A stretch of 64,000 nucleotides of DNA, from the NCBI RefSeq assembly GCF_003610235.1, contig NZ_RAPR01000001.1, positions 4,154,001-4,218,000 on the forward strand, written 5' to 3'. A model generated the notes under the pieces. It was not told the DNA's origin, ran no database searches, and was given only the letters and a program-made list of their open reading frames with translations. This document shows, in pieces, positions 15,474 to 24,303 of this stretch. The translations under genes were made by a program, and so were the position numbers. Origin of the DNA: Catellatospora citrea (lineage in GTDB: Bacteria; Actinomycetota; Actinomycetes; Mycobacteriales; Micromonosporaceae). Each line of letters begins with the position of its first letter. Positions within the stretch are counted from its first letter, which is position 1.

Positions 15474-17474
15474 TCAGCGCTGGTGGTTGTCGAGCGCCTC
15501 AGCCGCGGCCTTGATCTGGTCTGCCGTGGGCAGCGTGACGGTCGGCACCGCCGGCGCGACCCGCGCCGAACGGAGCGCGGCCGCCGGAGCGGCGCCCGGA
15601 ACGGCCGCCGGGTTCACCGAGCGGGTGAAGGCGATGCCCGGGCTGATCCACGTGCCGACGCTGTTCATCACGCCGTCGCTCACCACGGCGGCACCACCGA
15701 ACACGTAGCCCGTGTCGATCGTTCCGCTGTTGTTGTCGACGTGGAACTGGGTCGGGAAGGCCAGCGAAGCGCCGGGGGTCAGCAGCAGCGGGCCGTTGCG
15801 CGTCGCCATCATCGCACCACCGGCAAGCGCGTCCGGCCAGTTCGTGCCGGTCGCGACGCCCGCCACGCGGTGCCCACCGAAGAACACCTCGGCGACGAAG
15901 TACGACGTCTCGTAGCGGGTGCTCCCGACCAGGTCCGTGAACTGGTAGGAGTTCGACTGCAGCGCGGACGCGGCCTGGCCGCCGATCGCGTACACGTCGG
16001 TCCTGATGTCGGTGCTCGGCGCCACCACCGAGTTCAGGTAACCCCGGGTCTCCGTGGGGAGGGCGCGGTCGGCGGTCAGCACCACGACGGCCGACATGTT
16101 GCTGCCGGGCACGTTGTACGAGCCGGCGGCCGCGCCCGCGGCGAGCGCGTCCGGGAAGTTCCGGCCCGTGGCGACGAGCACCAGGTCGGGGTCCGGGGTG
16201 ATCGCCTCAGCGATCTTGACCGAGGTCTCGTACCGGTTGGTGCCCTGCCGCCGGTCGATGTTGTAGCCCATGGCCCGGATCTCGGCCTCGACGCCGGCCG
16301 AGATGGCACCGGTGCCGCCGAGGATGTACACGGTCTTGCCCGATCGGACACCCAGCACCCGCACGATCTCGGCCCGGATCTCCGGGTTGAGGCTGGTCGG
16401 CGGGGTCATCAGCAGCGGACCCGACTTGGCCGCCGCCAGGGCCGAACCGCCCAGCGCGTCGGCGAAGTTGTCCGACCGCGACAGCACCACCGACTGGGCG
16501 CCCCCGTCGGTCCACAGCGAGCGCGACACCGCCACCGCGGTGCCGAACCGGCTCGATCCGGACAGCCGGACCATCCGGTTCGCGTTCACCGGCCGGTACG
16601 CGGGATACCCGACGATGCCGGAATCGGCGGCGGCGCCGCCGTTCGCCGAAGCGGTGTACACGTTGTTGCCGCCACCGCGGGTGAAGGCGAGGGTCTGGCC
16701 GTCAGGGGACCAGGTGGGGTTACCGTCCCCGAAGGTGTTGGTGATCTGGAGGTACGAGTCGTCGGCGGAACTGGCCGGGTCGTTGACGGTCAGCACCCAG
16801 ACGTTGCCGTTGCGTACGAACGCCACCCTGGCGCCGTCCGGCGAGAACGCCGGCTCCGCCGCGTCGGTGATCAACAGCTGCTGACGCTCCTCCGGCGTGT
16901 CACCGAGCGAGTAGTTGAACAGCATCACATCGGGCGCGCTGGCTCCCGGCGCATGGCGCTGGTACACGAGCCGGCCGTCGATGGCGCCGTCCGGATTCGA
17001 GTACTCGGCGCCGTCGTTCACGGAGACCTGCTGGGCAGGCCAACCGTACGAGCTGCTGTCGGTCATGATGCGGTGCGGGCCGCCCGACGAGCGCTCGGCC
17101 CAGGCGACCGAGCCGGTGCCCCGCCAGGTCACGTGGCGCCGCTCCACCGAGGCGGTGTCCGTGTCCTCGATGTACCAGACGTTCGCCGCGTCGTTGAACC
17201 GCATGGTCAGGATGGCACCCTCGTGGCTGGCCCACAGCGCGCGGCTGCCGTCCGGCGACCACGCGACGCTTTCGACGCCGTAGTACTCGCCGTCGCTCGG
17301 CGACAGCGAACCGCCGCCCTGGAAGTTGATGTTGTACCCGTACCCTGCGGTCAGCACGGCGATGGGGCCCGGATAGCTGGCCTCGGCCGCTACCGGCAGG
17401 CCGAGTGCCGTGAGCGCGCCGACGGCCAGCACGGAGGCGGCAGCCAGCGGCTTCTTGAGAGGTTTTGCAGACAA
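15474..17474 (-). CDS. Secreted propeller protein with cell-wall-binding repeats (CWB2)
   Basis: The 666-residue protein has a Sec signal peptide (residues 1-32). An N-terminal beta-propeller region follows, with repeated SPDGSRALW, SPDGARVAFV and SPDGQTLAFT segments (TolB/PD40-like, about 35-285). Three cell-wall-binding type 2 repeats come next (GSSRFGTAVAVSRSLW, GTNRYETSVKIAEA, GSTRYETSYFVAEV, each followed by a DALAGG-type strand), about 290-610. CWB2 repeats anchor proteins non-covalently to wall polymers. The start is TTG 17474, with AGGGAG seven bases upstream. Its exact role (sensor, adhesin or structural) is unknown. Confidence 0.85.
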   Translation of the reverse strand: MSAKPLKKPLAAASVLAVGALTALGLPVAAEASYPGPIAVLTAGYGYNINFQGGGSLSPSDGEYYGVESVAWSPDGSRALWASHEGAILTMRFNDAANVWYIEDTDTASVERRHVTWRGTGSVAWAERSSGGPHRIMTDSSSYGWPAQQVSVNDGAEYSNPDGAIDGRLVYQRHAPGASAPDVMLFNYSLGDTPEERQQLLITDAAEPAFSPDGARVAFVRNGNVWVLTVNDPASSADDSYLQITNTFGDGNPTWSPDGQTLAFTRGGGNNVYTASANGGAAADSGIVGYPAYRPVNANRMVRLSGSSRFGTAVAVSRSLWTDGGAQSVVLSRSDNFADALGGSALAAAKSGPLLMTPPTSLNPEIRAEIVRVLGVRSGKTVYILGGTGAISAGVEAEIRAMGYNIDRRQGTNRYETSVKIAEAITPDPDLVLVATGRNFPDALAAGAAAGSYNVPGSNMSAVVVLTADRALPTETRGYLNSVVAPSTDIRTDVYAIGGQAASALQSNSYQFTDLVGSTRYETSYFVAEVFFGGHRVAGVATGTNWPDALAGGAMMATRNGPLLLTPGASLAFPTQFHVDNNSGTIDTGYVFGGAAVVSDGVMNSVGTWISPGIAFTRSVNPAAVPGAAPAAALRSARVAPAVPTVTLPTADQIKAAAEALDNHQR

Positions 17475-17684
17475 GGGGGAACTCCCTGAGGTGTGCGCCG
17501 AACCAGTCCCACGTGGCAGCCGCTCTAATCGGCTCCAGGGCGGCGCAGGCCCTGACTCTAGGATCAGAAATCAACCTCCGCTACCGACGATTCGGTTGAT
17601 TCGCGTTGAGACGGTTACACAATCAACGTGATAGATACAACACGGGCGGTCACGAGCGCGGCCCCGACCACGGTATGACGGAAA

Positions 17685-18026
17685 TCAACAGCTGGCAGAC
17701 CTGGGCACTTCCGGGTAGACAGCCGTGAAGTCCACCCGCGCAAAAAAGTCGCCGTCGCCGGCAGCAACCACCTCGCCGAACTCAACGCGATCGGGCCCGC
17801 TCGTTGCGGAACGACCAGCGGCCGCAGCCCGGCAGCGATGCAGCCAGCGCGCAGCCGAAGGAACGACGAAGACCATCACGGCCAGGAGCCCCAGGCCGAT
17901 GGCCCAGAATGCCCAGCCCGCAGCCCGGGGAAAGAGCCGATCGGCACCGATGGCCAGGGCGACCAGTACCACCAGCTCGACCAGGCGCATCCGCCGGCCT
18001 TCAAGGTCCGGCCCGTCGTCAGCCAT
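17685..18026 (-). CDS. Small two-TM membrane protein
   Basis: The 113-residue frame starts at ATG 18026, with GGGGGGA six bases upstream. Two hydrophobic segments (RLVELVVLVALAIGADRLF and WAFWAIGLGLLAVMVFVV) are followed by a basic, then acidic soluble tail. No family is recognised. Composition and the ribosome site favour a real gene; a longer frame to 18134 lacks these signals. It could be spurious. Confidence 0.5.
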   Translation of the reverse strand: MADDGPDLEGRRMRLVELVVLVALAIGADRLFPRAAGWAFWAIGLGLLAVMVFVVPSAARWLHRCRAAAAGRSATSGPDRVEFGEVVAAGDGDFFARVDFTAVYPEVPRSASC

Positions 18027-18273
18027 CGTTCCCCCCGCCGATTGTGCCGGGAACTGTAGCGATCGCTGCCCGACGTGTCGACCAGAAGACCGGTGATGTC
18101 GGTCGCATAAGAGCAGCTCCGCCCGCGTAGGCACGCCACGCGCGGACCGAGCTCGGTCGAATCACGGGCGACGAACGCCGGTGGCTGATGCGAAGTGACA
18201 GCCGTCCGGCCGCTGGCGGGACGGACCACGTGGCCGCTGGCTCGACGGAGTGGAGATCGCATGTCGTCGGTTG

Positions 18274-19059
18274 TCACACGGACGGGTCCCATGCTGCGAG
18301 CTGATCGAAGATATGACGGTCGCCTTCGAACTTCAGCGAATCCAGCGGTATGCGGCCGTAGAAGAACAGGACCAGGTCACTGGCCGTGCCCCGGGCGGAG
18401 GCGTCGGCAGGGTCGGGGTCCTCGCCTGCAGCGGGCGCGAGACGCGCGACCTGTGCGCCGTCGCGGGAAAGCCGAAGGCGCCAGGAGTGGCCCTCGGTGG
18501 CGTGGTAATCGACGATGGCGGGTTCGTATGGCCAGGCGACCGTCGTCGCGCAGAGGGTGAACTGGCAGTCGTCGAAACCGTCGAGGGCGACCTCGTCCGA
18601 TAGCGGCTGCGGGGCACCCACCGTGAGCTGGGCGTCGTAGGTGTGCACCGCGATCTCGGGAACCTGTCGCCGCGCCCAGGCACCAGAGGTTTGCGGTGAC
18701 GGCGAGTCCCCCCACCACGTCCAACAACCGCGGTCCGGGCCGGCCTCACGCAGCGCACTCGTCAGCTGCTCGACGGACTCGGTCCACCAGGCCAGGAGAG
18801 CCTCGCGTTCCCGAGGCGCACCCATGCCGTCGTCCCAAGCCGACTTGTCCGGAGGCGCGTCCGCGGGCCCTGCGGTGACGATGGCGGCTGATTTGCGGCG
18901 GCCCATTCCCACGTGTTGCACGAGATCGAACAGCGTCCGCTCGGGAGAGGTCGGCACCAGCGCGTCGAGGCTGGGCGCCGCGGCGACCGCAGCGCGGAAG
19001 GCGGCCGACCGTTCGTTGATCAGCCGCAGATGATCAGGGAACGTGAGATCTTTGTGCAC
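18274..19059 (-). CDS. Mycothiol-dependent maleylpyruvate isomerase-like protein
   Basis: The protein of about 261 residues has a DinB-like N-terminal helical domain (LTFPDHLRLINERSAAF, ERTLFDLVQHVGMGRR with the metal-ligand His) and the middle segment WARRQVPEIAVHTYDAQLTVG that gives further metal-site residues. A C-terminal SCP2-like part follows. The family is the actinobacterial TIGR03083-type mycothiol-dependent enzymes of unknown substrate. The GTG at 19059 has no clear ribosome site; TAGAAA lies five bases upstream and might be a leaderless -10 box. It is the last chromosomal gene before the integrated element. Confidence 0.75.
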   Translation of the reverse strand: MHKDLTFPDHLRLINERSAAFRAAVAAAPSLDALVPTSPERTLFDLVQHVGMGRRKSAAIVTAGPADAPPDKSAWDDGMGAPREREALLAWWTESVEQLTSALREAGPDRGCWTWWGDSPSPQTSGAWARRQVPEIAVHTYDAQLTVGAPQPLSDEVALDGFDDCQFTLCATTVAWPYEPAIVDYHATEGHSWRLRLSRDGAQVARLAPAAGEDPDPADASARGTASDLVLFFYGRIPLDSLKFEGDRHIFDQLAAWDPSV

Positions 19060-19219
19060 ACGGCTTTCTAACACTGTGCTCCGACGACCGGACAGCGAAT
19101 TTCGCAGCCGACGCGGCGGCCACCGGAAGCCGTCTGAGTGGCTGACTTTTGATCTTCCTGACCCGGAAAACGAAACTGGCCACTCGCCGAATGACGGCGG
19201 TGACCAGCTTGGGCAGTGA

Positions 19220-19262
19220 GTGGAGCCTAGGAGAATCGAACTCCTAACCCCCGCCTTGCAAA
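19220..19262. repeat. attL: attL: duplicated 3' half of tRNA-Ala
   Basis: These 43 bases are identical to 33421-33463. The match stops at 19263 (C versus G in the tRNA), so no functional tRNA is encoded here. It is the left attachment site of the AICE. Confidence 0.95.
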
Positions 19263-19357
19263 CTTGAAGCACATAGTCGGGCGAGGCATGCCGACGCAGA
19301 GGGGCTGCGGATATCGTCTGCCGTTGTCAGCGCCAGCACCCCGACGTCGACCGCCTT

Positions 19358-19377
19358 GGCTGTACGGCTGGCTGTAC
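19358..19377 (+). repeat. Left arm-type repeats (integrase binding)
   Basis: Two direct copies of GGCTGTAC start at 19358 and 19370, 12 bases apart. The same pair with the same spacing is near the right end (33370 and 33382). Such paired short repeats inside both ends are typical of tyrosine-integrase or Xis arm sites. Confidence 0.6.
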
Positions 19378-19489
19378 TGCCAGTCATCATCGACCGATCG
19401 AACGCCGACACACCCGCCGCGCGTCTGTGCAGTCGCCCTACGACGGAAACTCGGTAAGCCATCGGCGCACATCGCGGTTAACCTTGGCC

Positions 19490-20101
19490 GTGATTTACGA
19501 ATCCTGGCCATGGCGCGAGGAGCTTCTTCGCGCCTGCGCGCGGCTCCAGAAGCGCAAAACTCAGCAGCGATGGACTGAACGCACCCACTTCTTGGTCGAG
19601 CGGGACCTCATGGTGAGCGCCTACGCGGTTCGCAGACTGAACGAGGCTCGGAAGATCTCCGACCAGCTGAGGGCTAGCACCTGGAAAGCACGTGAACACA
19701 CGCTCGTGGGACGCGTACCGGACATCATGCACGACCGCTTTTGGGAGTCGTACGAACTAGAGCAGTTCAAGACAATCCAGATGCCTCTGACAAAGGTTTT
19801 GAACCAGATAATCCACAGTTGGGTGTTTGTTCTTTCCTGGACCGAAGATGAGAAGTTTGACGGGATCTTTGTTTCAGCCGAAAACAGTCGGCAAAAGTGC
19901 CTGTACTTCATTCACATCGATACTCTAATCCGTATGTTTCGCGCCGTAGGCGAGGATGACATCGTCCACCTGGAGATGCGCCGCAACGCTGAGGGCCAAC
20001 TTGAAGTGACGCGTGCACTTTCGGCGCGCGAGGCGCAGGCGCTACCCACTGACGCAGCGAGTGTCCGTGTGGTTAATGTACCCAGCGCCCGCAACGGCTG
20101 A
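19490..20101 (+). CDS. Conserved hypothetical AICE cargo protein
   Basis: The protein of about 203 residues has no recognised domain. Visible blocks are THFLVERDLMVSAYAVRRLNEARKIS near the N-terminus, TKVLNQIIHSWVFVLSW in the middle and YFIHIDTLIRMFRAVGEDDIVHLEM near the C-terminus, a mixed alpha/beta protein without membrane segments. Codon use is less GC-rich than the chromosome, suggesting recent transfer. The start is uncertain: GTG 19490 is used, and the frame stays open to 19427. It converges on the HEPN/Toprim gene with 28 bases between the stops, so it could be its partner or an independent cargo gene. Confidence 0.65.
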   Translation: MIYESWPWREELLRACARLQKRKTQQRWTERTHFLVERDLMVSAYAVRRLNEARKISDQLRASTWKAREHTLVGRVPDIMHDRFWESYELEQFKTIQMPLTKVLNQIIHSWVFVLSWTEDEKFDGIFVSAENSRQKCLYFIHIDTLIRMFRAVGEDDIVHLEMRRNAEGQLEVTRALSAREAQALPTDAASVRVVNVPSARNG

Positions 20102-20129
20102 AGGCTGAACGCTTCATCCCATCCGTGGC

Positions 20130-21482
20130 TCACCAAAGATCGTCGGATTCAGTATGAGAATTAGCCCTCACCCTAGCCGGTATAAGGGGTGACATAGAGG
20201 TGGATGCAGGACCAAGGGTCACGGGGAGTGCACGCATAATCTTGTCGACCAGCGCAGTCGCGCAGTCAATGACTTCTGGCCTTAGCGTCTTGTCCTTTAG
20301 CCCGTCCACGATGGCCTGCTGCACGGCTCGCTTTTCGACAAGCTCCCCTTGATAATCACCTACAGCTGGCATGAAAGACTTCCACCTCACGGGGGGAAGG
20401 TATCCAGTTGCCATACGCATGATCTCGCTGCCGAACATGAATTCGATCGAGCAAGCACGACCATTCACATCTTCATCGCGACTTCCAGAGGGACCGAGCG
20501 TTGGATACGAGCGCGCAAATTCCACTTCGGGCAAGCGCATGACTCGAAAGGTTTCAGGTAGTGATGACTTAAGAAGCTGCCGTTCTGCATCGCGCCCAGC
20601 GCAATCATTATCCAGAACCGAAATTACCCGGTTCATGACTCCGGCCGCAGCCAGGCCCCTCGTTAAGCTGACAACCCGATCGGTTCCTCCTGGCGCATCT
20701 GTTGCGCTGAAGTCCAAGAACGCAAAGTAGTCCACTATGTCGGGCCTGACCAGCTCGAATGCCTTCCGAATTAGCTGTGAGTCTGAACTACCTTCAGTAA
20801 TCACGATAATTCGACCACTCGACGATGTTTGTCGTCGAAGTCGGCGCTCCGCCGTTTGAGACGGCAGCTCATCCGGCTCCATCCAGCCACCCATGATGAG
20901 CTTTGTCAGGTTCAGCTTCACGACCGCGTCGCGTCGAATACCCCTCAACATGAGCGACAATGCGAACCTTGGATCGTCATAGCACTCGATGATGCTTTCC
21001 CAGGCACTTCCATAGAAACTTTCAGCACTGCCGTACGGATGCATCTGATGGTTGAGCCAACCGTCAGTTGATTTAGCCCAGGAGATAACCTTGTCAAGTA
21101 GCTTCGGCATTGGAAGCGATTCATGTACCAGCCACTTACTTCTGAGGAGGCCTTGATTGTCCTCGTCTTCATCCCCCTCAGGAACATCGCTCTCGGCAGT
21201 CTCGTATTCCAAGAACTTAAGCGCCTCGGACCTCACCAAATCGGGATCGAAGCCAGTCAGACTTAGCCTGGAGCGAAGCGTAGTGACCGAAACGGCATAA
21301 CCAGTCATATTCTCGAACTTGGTGGAATATTCGTGGCTCTCACGGCTAGCGTACTCATCTAGGAGGTCTTGGTGATGGTACCTATCCGACTCACGAAACA
21401 GCGTCATCAGTTCGTCGGGCAGATAGTTCTTACCCAGCGATAAAGTCACTCTGCCAGCGGTCAAGAACCAGTATTCTCCCAC
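20130..21482 (-). CDS. HEPN/Toprim-like nuclease-type protein (candidate defence gene)
   Basis: The protein has 450 residues. Its N-terminal half begins GEYWFLTAGRVTLSLGKNYLPDELMTLF and resembles the HEPN/Toprim-associated N-terminal domain. The C-terminal half is a Toprim fold with IIVITEGSSDS (Glu about 230) and VISVLDNDCAGRD (Asp 291 and Asp 293), the metal-binding E and DxD of Toprim nucleases and primases. The GTG start has AAGGAG upstream. Proteins of this kind are predicted anti-phage nucleases. It is third in a minus-strand run behind the GntR and HAD genes (49 bases after the HAD stop). GC content is low for the window. The family call is from memory of motifs. Confidence 0.7.
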   Translation of the reverse strand: MGEYWFLTAGRVTLSLGKNYLPDELMTLFRESDRYHHQDLLDEYASRESHEYSTKFENMTGYAVSVTTLRSRLSLTGFDPDLVRSEALKFLEYETAESDVPEGDEDEDNQGLLRSKWLVHESLPMPKLLDKVISWAKSTDGWLNHQMHPYGSAESFYGSAWESIIECYDDPRFALSLMLRGIRRDAVVKLNLTKLIMGGWMEPDELPSQTAERRLRRQTSSSGRIIVITEGSSDSQLIRKAFELVRPDIVDYFAFLDFSATDAPGGTDRVVSLTRGLAAAGVMNRVISVLDNDCAGRDAERQLLKSSLPETFRVMRLPEVEFARSYPTLGPSGSRDEDVNGRACSIEFMFGSEIMRMATGYLPPVRWKSFMPAVGDYQGELVEKRAVQQAIVDGLKDKTLRPEVIDCATALVDKIMRALPVTLGPASTSMSPLIPARVRANSHTESDDLW

Positions 21483-21531
21483 TCAAACTCCTTCGTTACC
21501 CGCACCATCTGCGAGACGGGCTTGCGGCTAG

Positions 21532-22230
21532 CTAGACCGGACGCCTGAGGAGCGCCTGAGCGATCTCCTGCATGCTTTCCACTACGGCATCCGCACCGGC
21601 CGCAGCGAGGCTGGCCACTTTGTCTTGTCGATTGGCATAGCCGATCACGGGTACACCGGCAGCACGTGCACCTTCGACGTCAGTGATTGAGTCGCCGACG
21701 AGCACACAGTCTTCCGGTGCGACACCGAACGAGCGTGCAGCGCGGAGGATCGGTGCCGGGTTGGGCTTCATGAGGTGAGGCTCAGCGAACGCCCGGCCGA
21801 CAATTGCGAGAACGAAGCCATCCAGTTGTCGCTGTTCGAGATACTTAGATATCGCGGCCGCCGAGTTGTTGCTCACGATGATAATTCCCAACCCGACCTC
21901 AGCCGCAGCAAGGATCACCTCAGAACCGGAGGGGGTTGGTTCTGCGGAATCAACCGCTCGCAACTCGGCAGCACAGAGAGCTTCCTCGATTGTTTGGAGT
22001 TCGGATGGCGAACCGTTCGCTCCGACCCAGCGAAGCACTTCCAGAGGATCACGTTCTTGTGCCAGGAATACTGGGACAACCAGCGAAGTTTCGCGGATGA
22101 GCCTTACCAGCTCGTTCGCGATGACTGGTGCCGGGTACCCAGCAAAAATGCTGCACACTGGTCCGTCAAAGTCCAGCAGTAGTCGCCGACTCGGCCCAAG
22201 CAGATTGGCGAGCAAGATCGACTTGGTCAT
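21532..22230 (-). CDS. HAD-family hydrolase
   Basis: The 232-residue HAD phosphatase has motif I RLLLDFDGPVC (nucleophile Asp), motif II Ser/Asn in IIIVSNNSAAA, the motif III Lys in MKPNPAPILRAA and motif IV VGDSITDVEGARAAG. It resembles the phosphoglycolate/beta-phosphoglucomutase-type subgroup; the substrate is unknown. Its ATG overlaps the stop of the GntR gene (ATGA), so the two are coupled. AICEs often pair the GntR repressor with a small hydrolase, whose role in element biology is not established. Confidence 0.88.
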   Translation of the reverse strand: MTKSILLANLLGPSRRLLLDFDGPVCSIFAGYPAPVIANELVRLIRETSLVVPVFLAQERDPLEVLRWVGANGSPSELQTIEEALCAAELRAVDSAEPTPSGSEVILAAAEVGLGIIIVSNNSAAAISKYLEQRQLDGFVLAIVGRAFAEPHLMKPNPAPILRAARSFGVAPEDCVLVGDSITDVEGARAAGVPVIGYANRQDKVASLAAAGADAVVESMQEIAQALLRRPV

Positions 22231-23093
22231 GCGGTGTACTCGTACGCGATTGTGCTCCACATTGACTCAAACCATGCCTTGGAGGACTCCACGAACTGCG
22301 TTGCGTGCGATGCGTCCTCGTCGGTGATCGCGTAATGAAACAGAGGAACGTCCTTGCCCAGGAGATCGAAGATTGAAATCGGCTCACCATTGATCGAGAC
22401 AGGACGCTCGACCACAGGGTAGTAGCCGAAGAACACCTCGTCTGAGTTGAGCACATACAGCTTGAAGAGTGGCGCGGCCTTGTGCATCCGGACCTCTACG
22501 GTTGCCGACCGCACGAGCCCAAGAGCGCCGATTTCGGTGACCTGCTCCACGATCGCGTCCACTGCGCGTCGCGTGATGCGGTCTGCGCGCTCACGTACCG
22601 CCGGATCGTCGGTCTTCGTCTCAGCGCGAGCTGGCAGCGCCATCGGCGCGCTCATATCGGGGATCAGTAGCCGGATCGCGATCGTCTCCGGCGCAGTGCT
22701 GCCATCGCGGATCTTGTCCAGCGCCCCGGCGATTGCGTTGCGTAGCGTCTCGCCTGAGAAACCAGCAAAGTCCACGGTCACATTTGGCCGGCCGAACGCT
22801 TCCTCGACGTGCGGCCCCAGTTCCCTGGCCTTCTGCGTTTGAGCGCGAACGTAGGCACCGCTGCCTTGCCTGCTCACGATCAGGCGTTCGCTGCGCAGGA
22901 TCTCCATCGCCCGCTTTACGGTCTCGCGTGCAACTCCGTAGCGCGCTGACAGCTCCGGCTGAGACGGCAGCTTGTCGCCTGGAGTAAGCCGTCGCGTAAG
23001 TATCGCTGCCCGCAGTTTGTTCGCGATCTGCTGAGACGACTGCGTGGGGTCGTCCGGGTCTAGCTCGCCGAGAAAGTCAAGGTTCGTAGCCAC
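22227..23093 (-). CDS. GntR-family repressor (KorSA-like)
   Basis: The 288-residue protein has an N-terminal winged helix-turn-helix of the GntR type (SSQQIANKLRAAILT, PGDKLPSQPELSARYGVARETVKRAMEIL) and a long C-terminal ligand-type domain. In pSAM2-type elements the equivalent KorSA silences replication and transfer genes. The GTG at 23093 fits better than the TTG at 23120. Palindromic GGCTAGCC sites lie directly upstream (23111-23202) and again at 25353-25370, probably its operators, so it would be autoregulated and control the rightward operon. Confidence 0.88.
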   Translation of the reverse strand: MATNLDFLGELDPDDPTQSSQQIANKLRAAILTRRLTPGDKLPSQPELSARYGVARETVKRAMEILRSERLIVSRQGSGAYVRAQTQKARELGPHVEEAFGRPNVTVDFAGFSGETLRNAIAGALDKIRDGSTAPETIAIRLLIPDMSAPMALPARAETKTDDPAVRERADRITRRAVDAIVEQVTEIGALGLVRSATVEVRMHKAAPLFKLYVLNSDEVFFGYYPVVERPVSINGEPISIFDLLGKDVPLFHYAITDEDASHATQFVESSKAWFESMWSTIAYEYTA

Positions 23094-23110
23094 CCCAGAA
23101 CCATAACGCT

Positions 23111-23202
23111 GACTAGCCAAGTTAGGAAAGTTGCGCTCTGAGTCTTGACTTGGCTAGCCAGGCTAACCTACGGTTCCTCTTGACCGACCTGGCTAGCCAG
23201 GT
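23111..23202. promoter_or_regulatory. Operator/promoter region with GGCTAGCC palindromes
   Basis: There is a half site GACTAGCCAAG at 23111, a palindrome CTTGGCTAGCCAGG at 23149-23162 and a perfect 16-bp palindrome ACCTGGCTAGCCAGGT at 23187-23202. The middle site sits inside a possible rightward promoter (TTGACT ending at 23150, TACGGT about 18 bases later), where a repressor would block initiation. This suits divergent control by the GntR protein. Confidence 0.65.
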
Positions 23203-23557
23203 TGGCCGCCAGCTCGGAAGAGTCCGGACGGCGGGGTGGCTTTGGCTGCGCCGTACGCAACGACGTACCGGTGCGACTTGTGCCTTGAGAACTTCACAGC
23301 GACAGGAAGACAGCGCGAGCGAGGCCGTGAGCGGCATGCCGGTGAACCGGTAACCCTGCATTGAGCTGCACCACTGAGCCGACCCCGGTAGATCCCGGGC
23401 GAGTAGGGCGAGCGAGCGGATAGCGAGCGCTGAAGCACTTCCACCCGGCCGAACGTGGCCGGGTTCTGCTCTTGGCTTTGCCGGGGCGCGGCCCCAGGCC
23501 TGGAAAACCGGACCGCGCCCCTTTCACCCATCCCTAGCAGGAAAGAGGTGTACCGCC

Positions 23558-23734
23558 ATGCTCTCATCTCTGGCTTCCTCGGTGCGGATCAGCACCAAGC
23601 GCAGCGCCGTCTGGCGCACCTGCGCGTGCGGCGAACTCGCCCCGATGTCTCCCACCTGCGACCGCTGCGACAAGTGCAGCTCTGGTCGTTCCTCGCGCCG
23701 CACGGTTGCGGCGCGTCCCCGTGGAAGGAACTGA
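23558..23734 (+). CDS. Small zinc-ribbon-like AICE protein
   Basis: The 58-residue frame begins at ATG 23558, with GGAAAGAGG about nine bases upstream. Cysteines are arranged as TCACGELAPMSPTCDRCDKC (C-x-C, then C-x2-C-x2-C), a likely zinc ribbon, followed by a basic tail. It heads the rightward operon and ends seven bases before the DUF6284-like gene. The function is unknown. Confidence 0.6.
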   Translation: MLSSLASSVRISTKRSAVWRTCACGELAPMSPTCDRCDKCSSGRSSRRTVAARPRGRN

Positions 23735-23741
23735 GCCACCG

Positions 23742-24020
23742 ATGGACCTGGACGACGTTTACGAGACCGGCCCGACCGATGCGGAACTTGCCGCGATCGA
23801 GCTGGAGTGGCCGCTGATCGCGGCCGAACTGGAGCTGACCAGCGCCGAGATCACGGTGCTGACCGCCAACAACCCAACCGAGCTGGACTGGCGCAGGCTG
23901 CGCCGCGCCGAGCGCCAGCGGCTGCGCGCCCTGGCCGACCTGCTCGACCTAACCGCCGCCGGGCTGCACGCCCCGGCCGTCGACGGGAGGTGCGGCCATG
24001 TCGCTACACGGGCAGCTTGA
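23742..24020 (+). CDS. DUF6284-like protein
   Basis: The 92-residue acidic helical protein begins MDLDDVYETGPTDAELAAIE. It resembles DUF6284, a small family found in actinomycete elements near transfer genes. The C-terminal half is Arg/Leu-rich (RRLRRAERQRLRALADLLDL). The ATG at 23742 is just inside the operon and the 3' end overlaps the next gene by 23 bases. The role is unknown. Confidence 0.7.
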   Translation: MDLDDVYETGPTDAELAAIELEWPLIAAELELTSAEITVLTANNPTELDWRRLRRAERQRLRALADLLDLTAAGLHAPAVDGRCGHVATRAA

Positions 24021-24303
24021 CCTGTTCACCGGTGCGACCGTCGACCGGCCCGCGCCGCCTGCGGTGGTACGGCGGGCGGTCAAAGCGCTGCTGGAGCCGG
24101 GGCAGGTCCGCTACGCCTCGTTCGGTGGCAAGCGCGACTGTGACGACTGCTGGCAGGCGCAGGCCGACGCGAACGCGGCCGGTAAGCCGGTGCCGCTGCG
24201 GCGCCGGGCGACCAGCAGCCGTGAGACCACCGGCGGCAAGGCCTACCTGTGCGAGCTGCACAAGCTCGACCGCCAGTCCACGGACAAGGAGGTCGAGGTC
24301 TGA
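23998..24303 (+). CDS. Hypothetical AICE protein
   Basis: The 101-residue protein starts with SLHGQLDLFTGATVD and carries a possible metal site (RDCDDCWQAQAD and the later YLCELHKLD). It overlaps the genes on both sides (ATG inside DUF6284, stop sharing bases with the next ATG), so it belongs to a tightly coupled operon. No family is recognised. Confidence 0.65.
   Translation: MSLHGQLDLFTGATVDRPAPPAVVRRAVKALLEPGQVRYASFGGKRDCDDCWQAQADANAAGKPVPLRRRATSSRETTGGKAYLCELHKLDRQSTDKEVEV

Noticed and set aside
19220..19262. A second tRNA-Ala gene at the left AICE end
   Set aside because: Only the 3' half is present. The sequence diverges in the anticodon loop and cannot form a tRNA, so it is attL.
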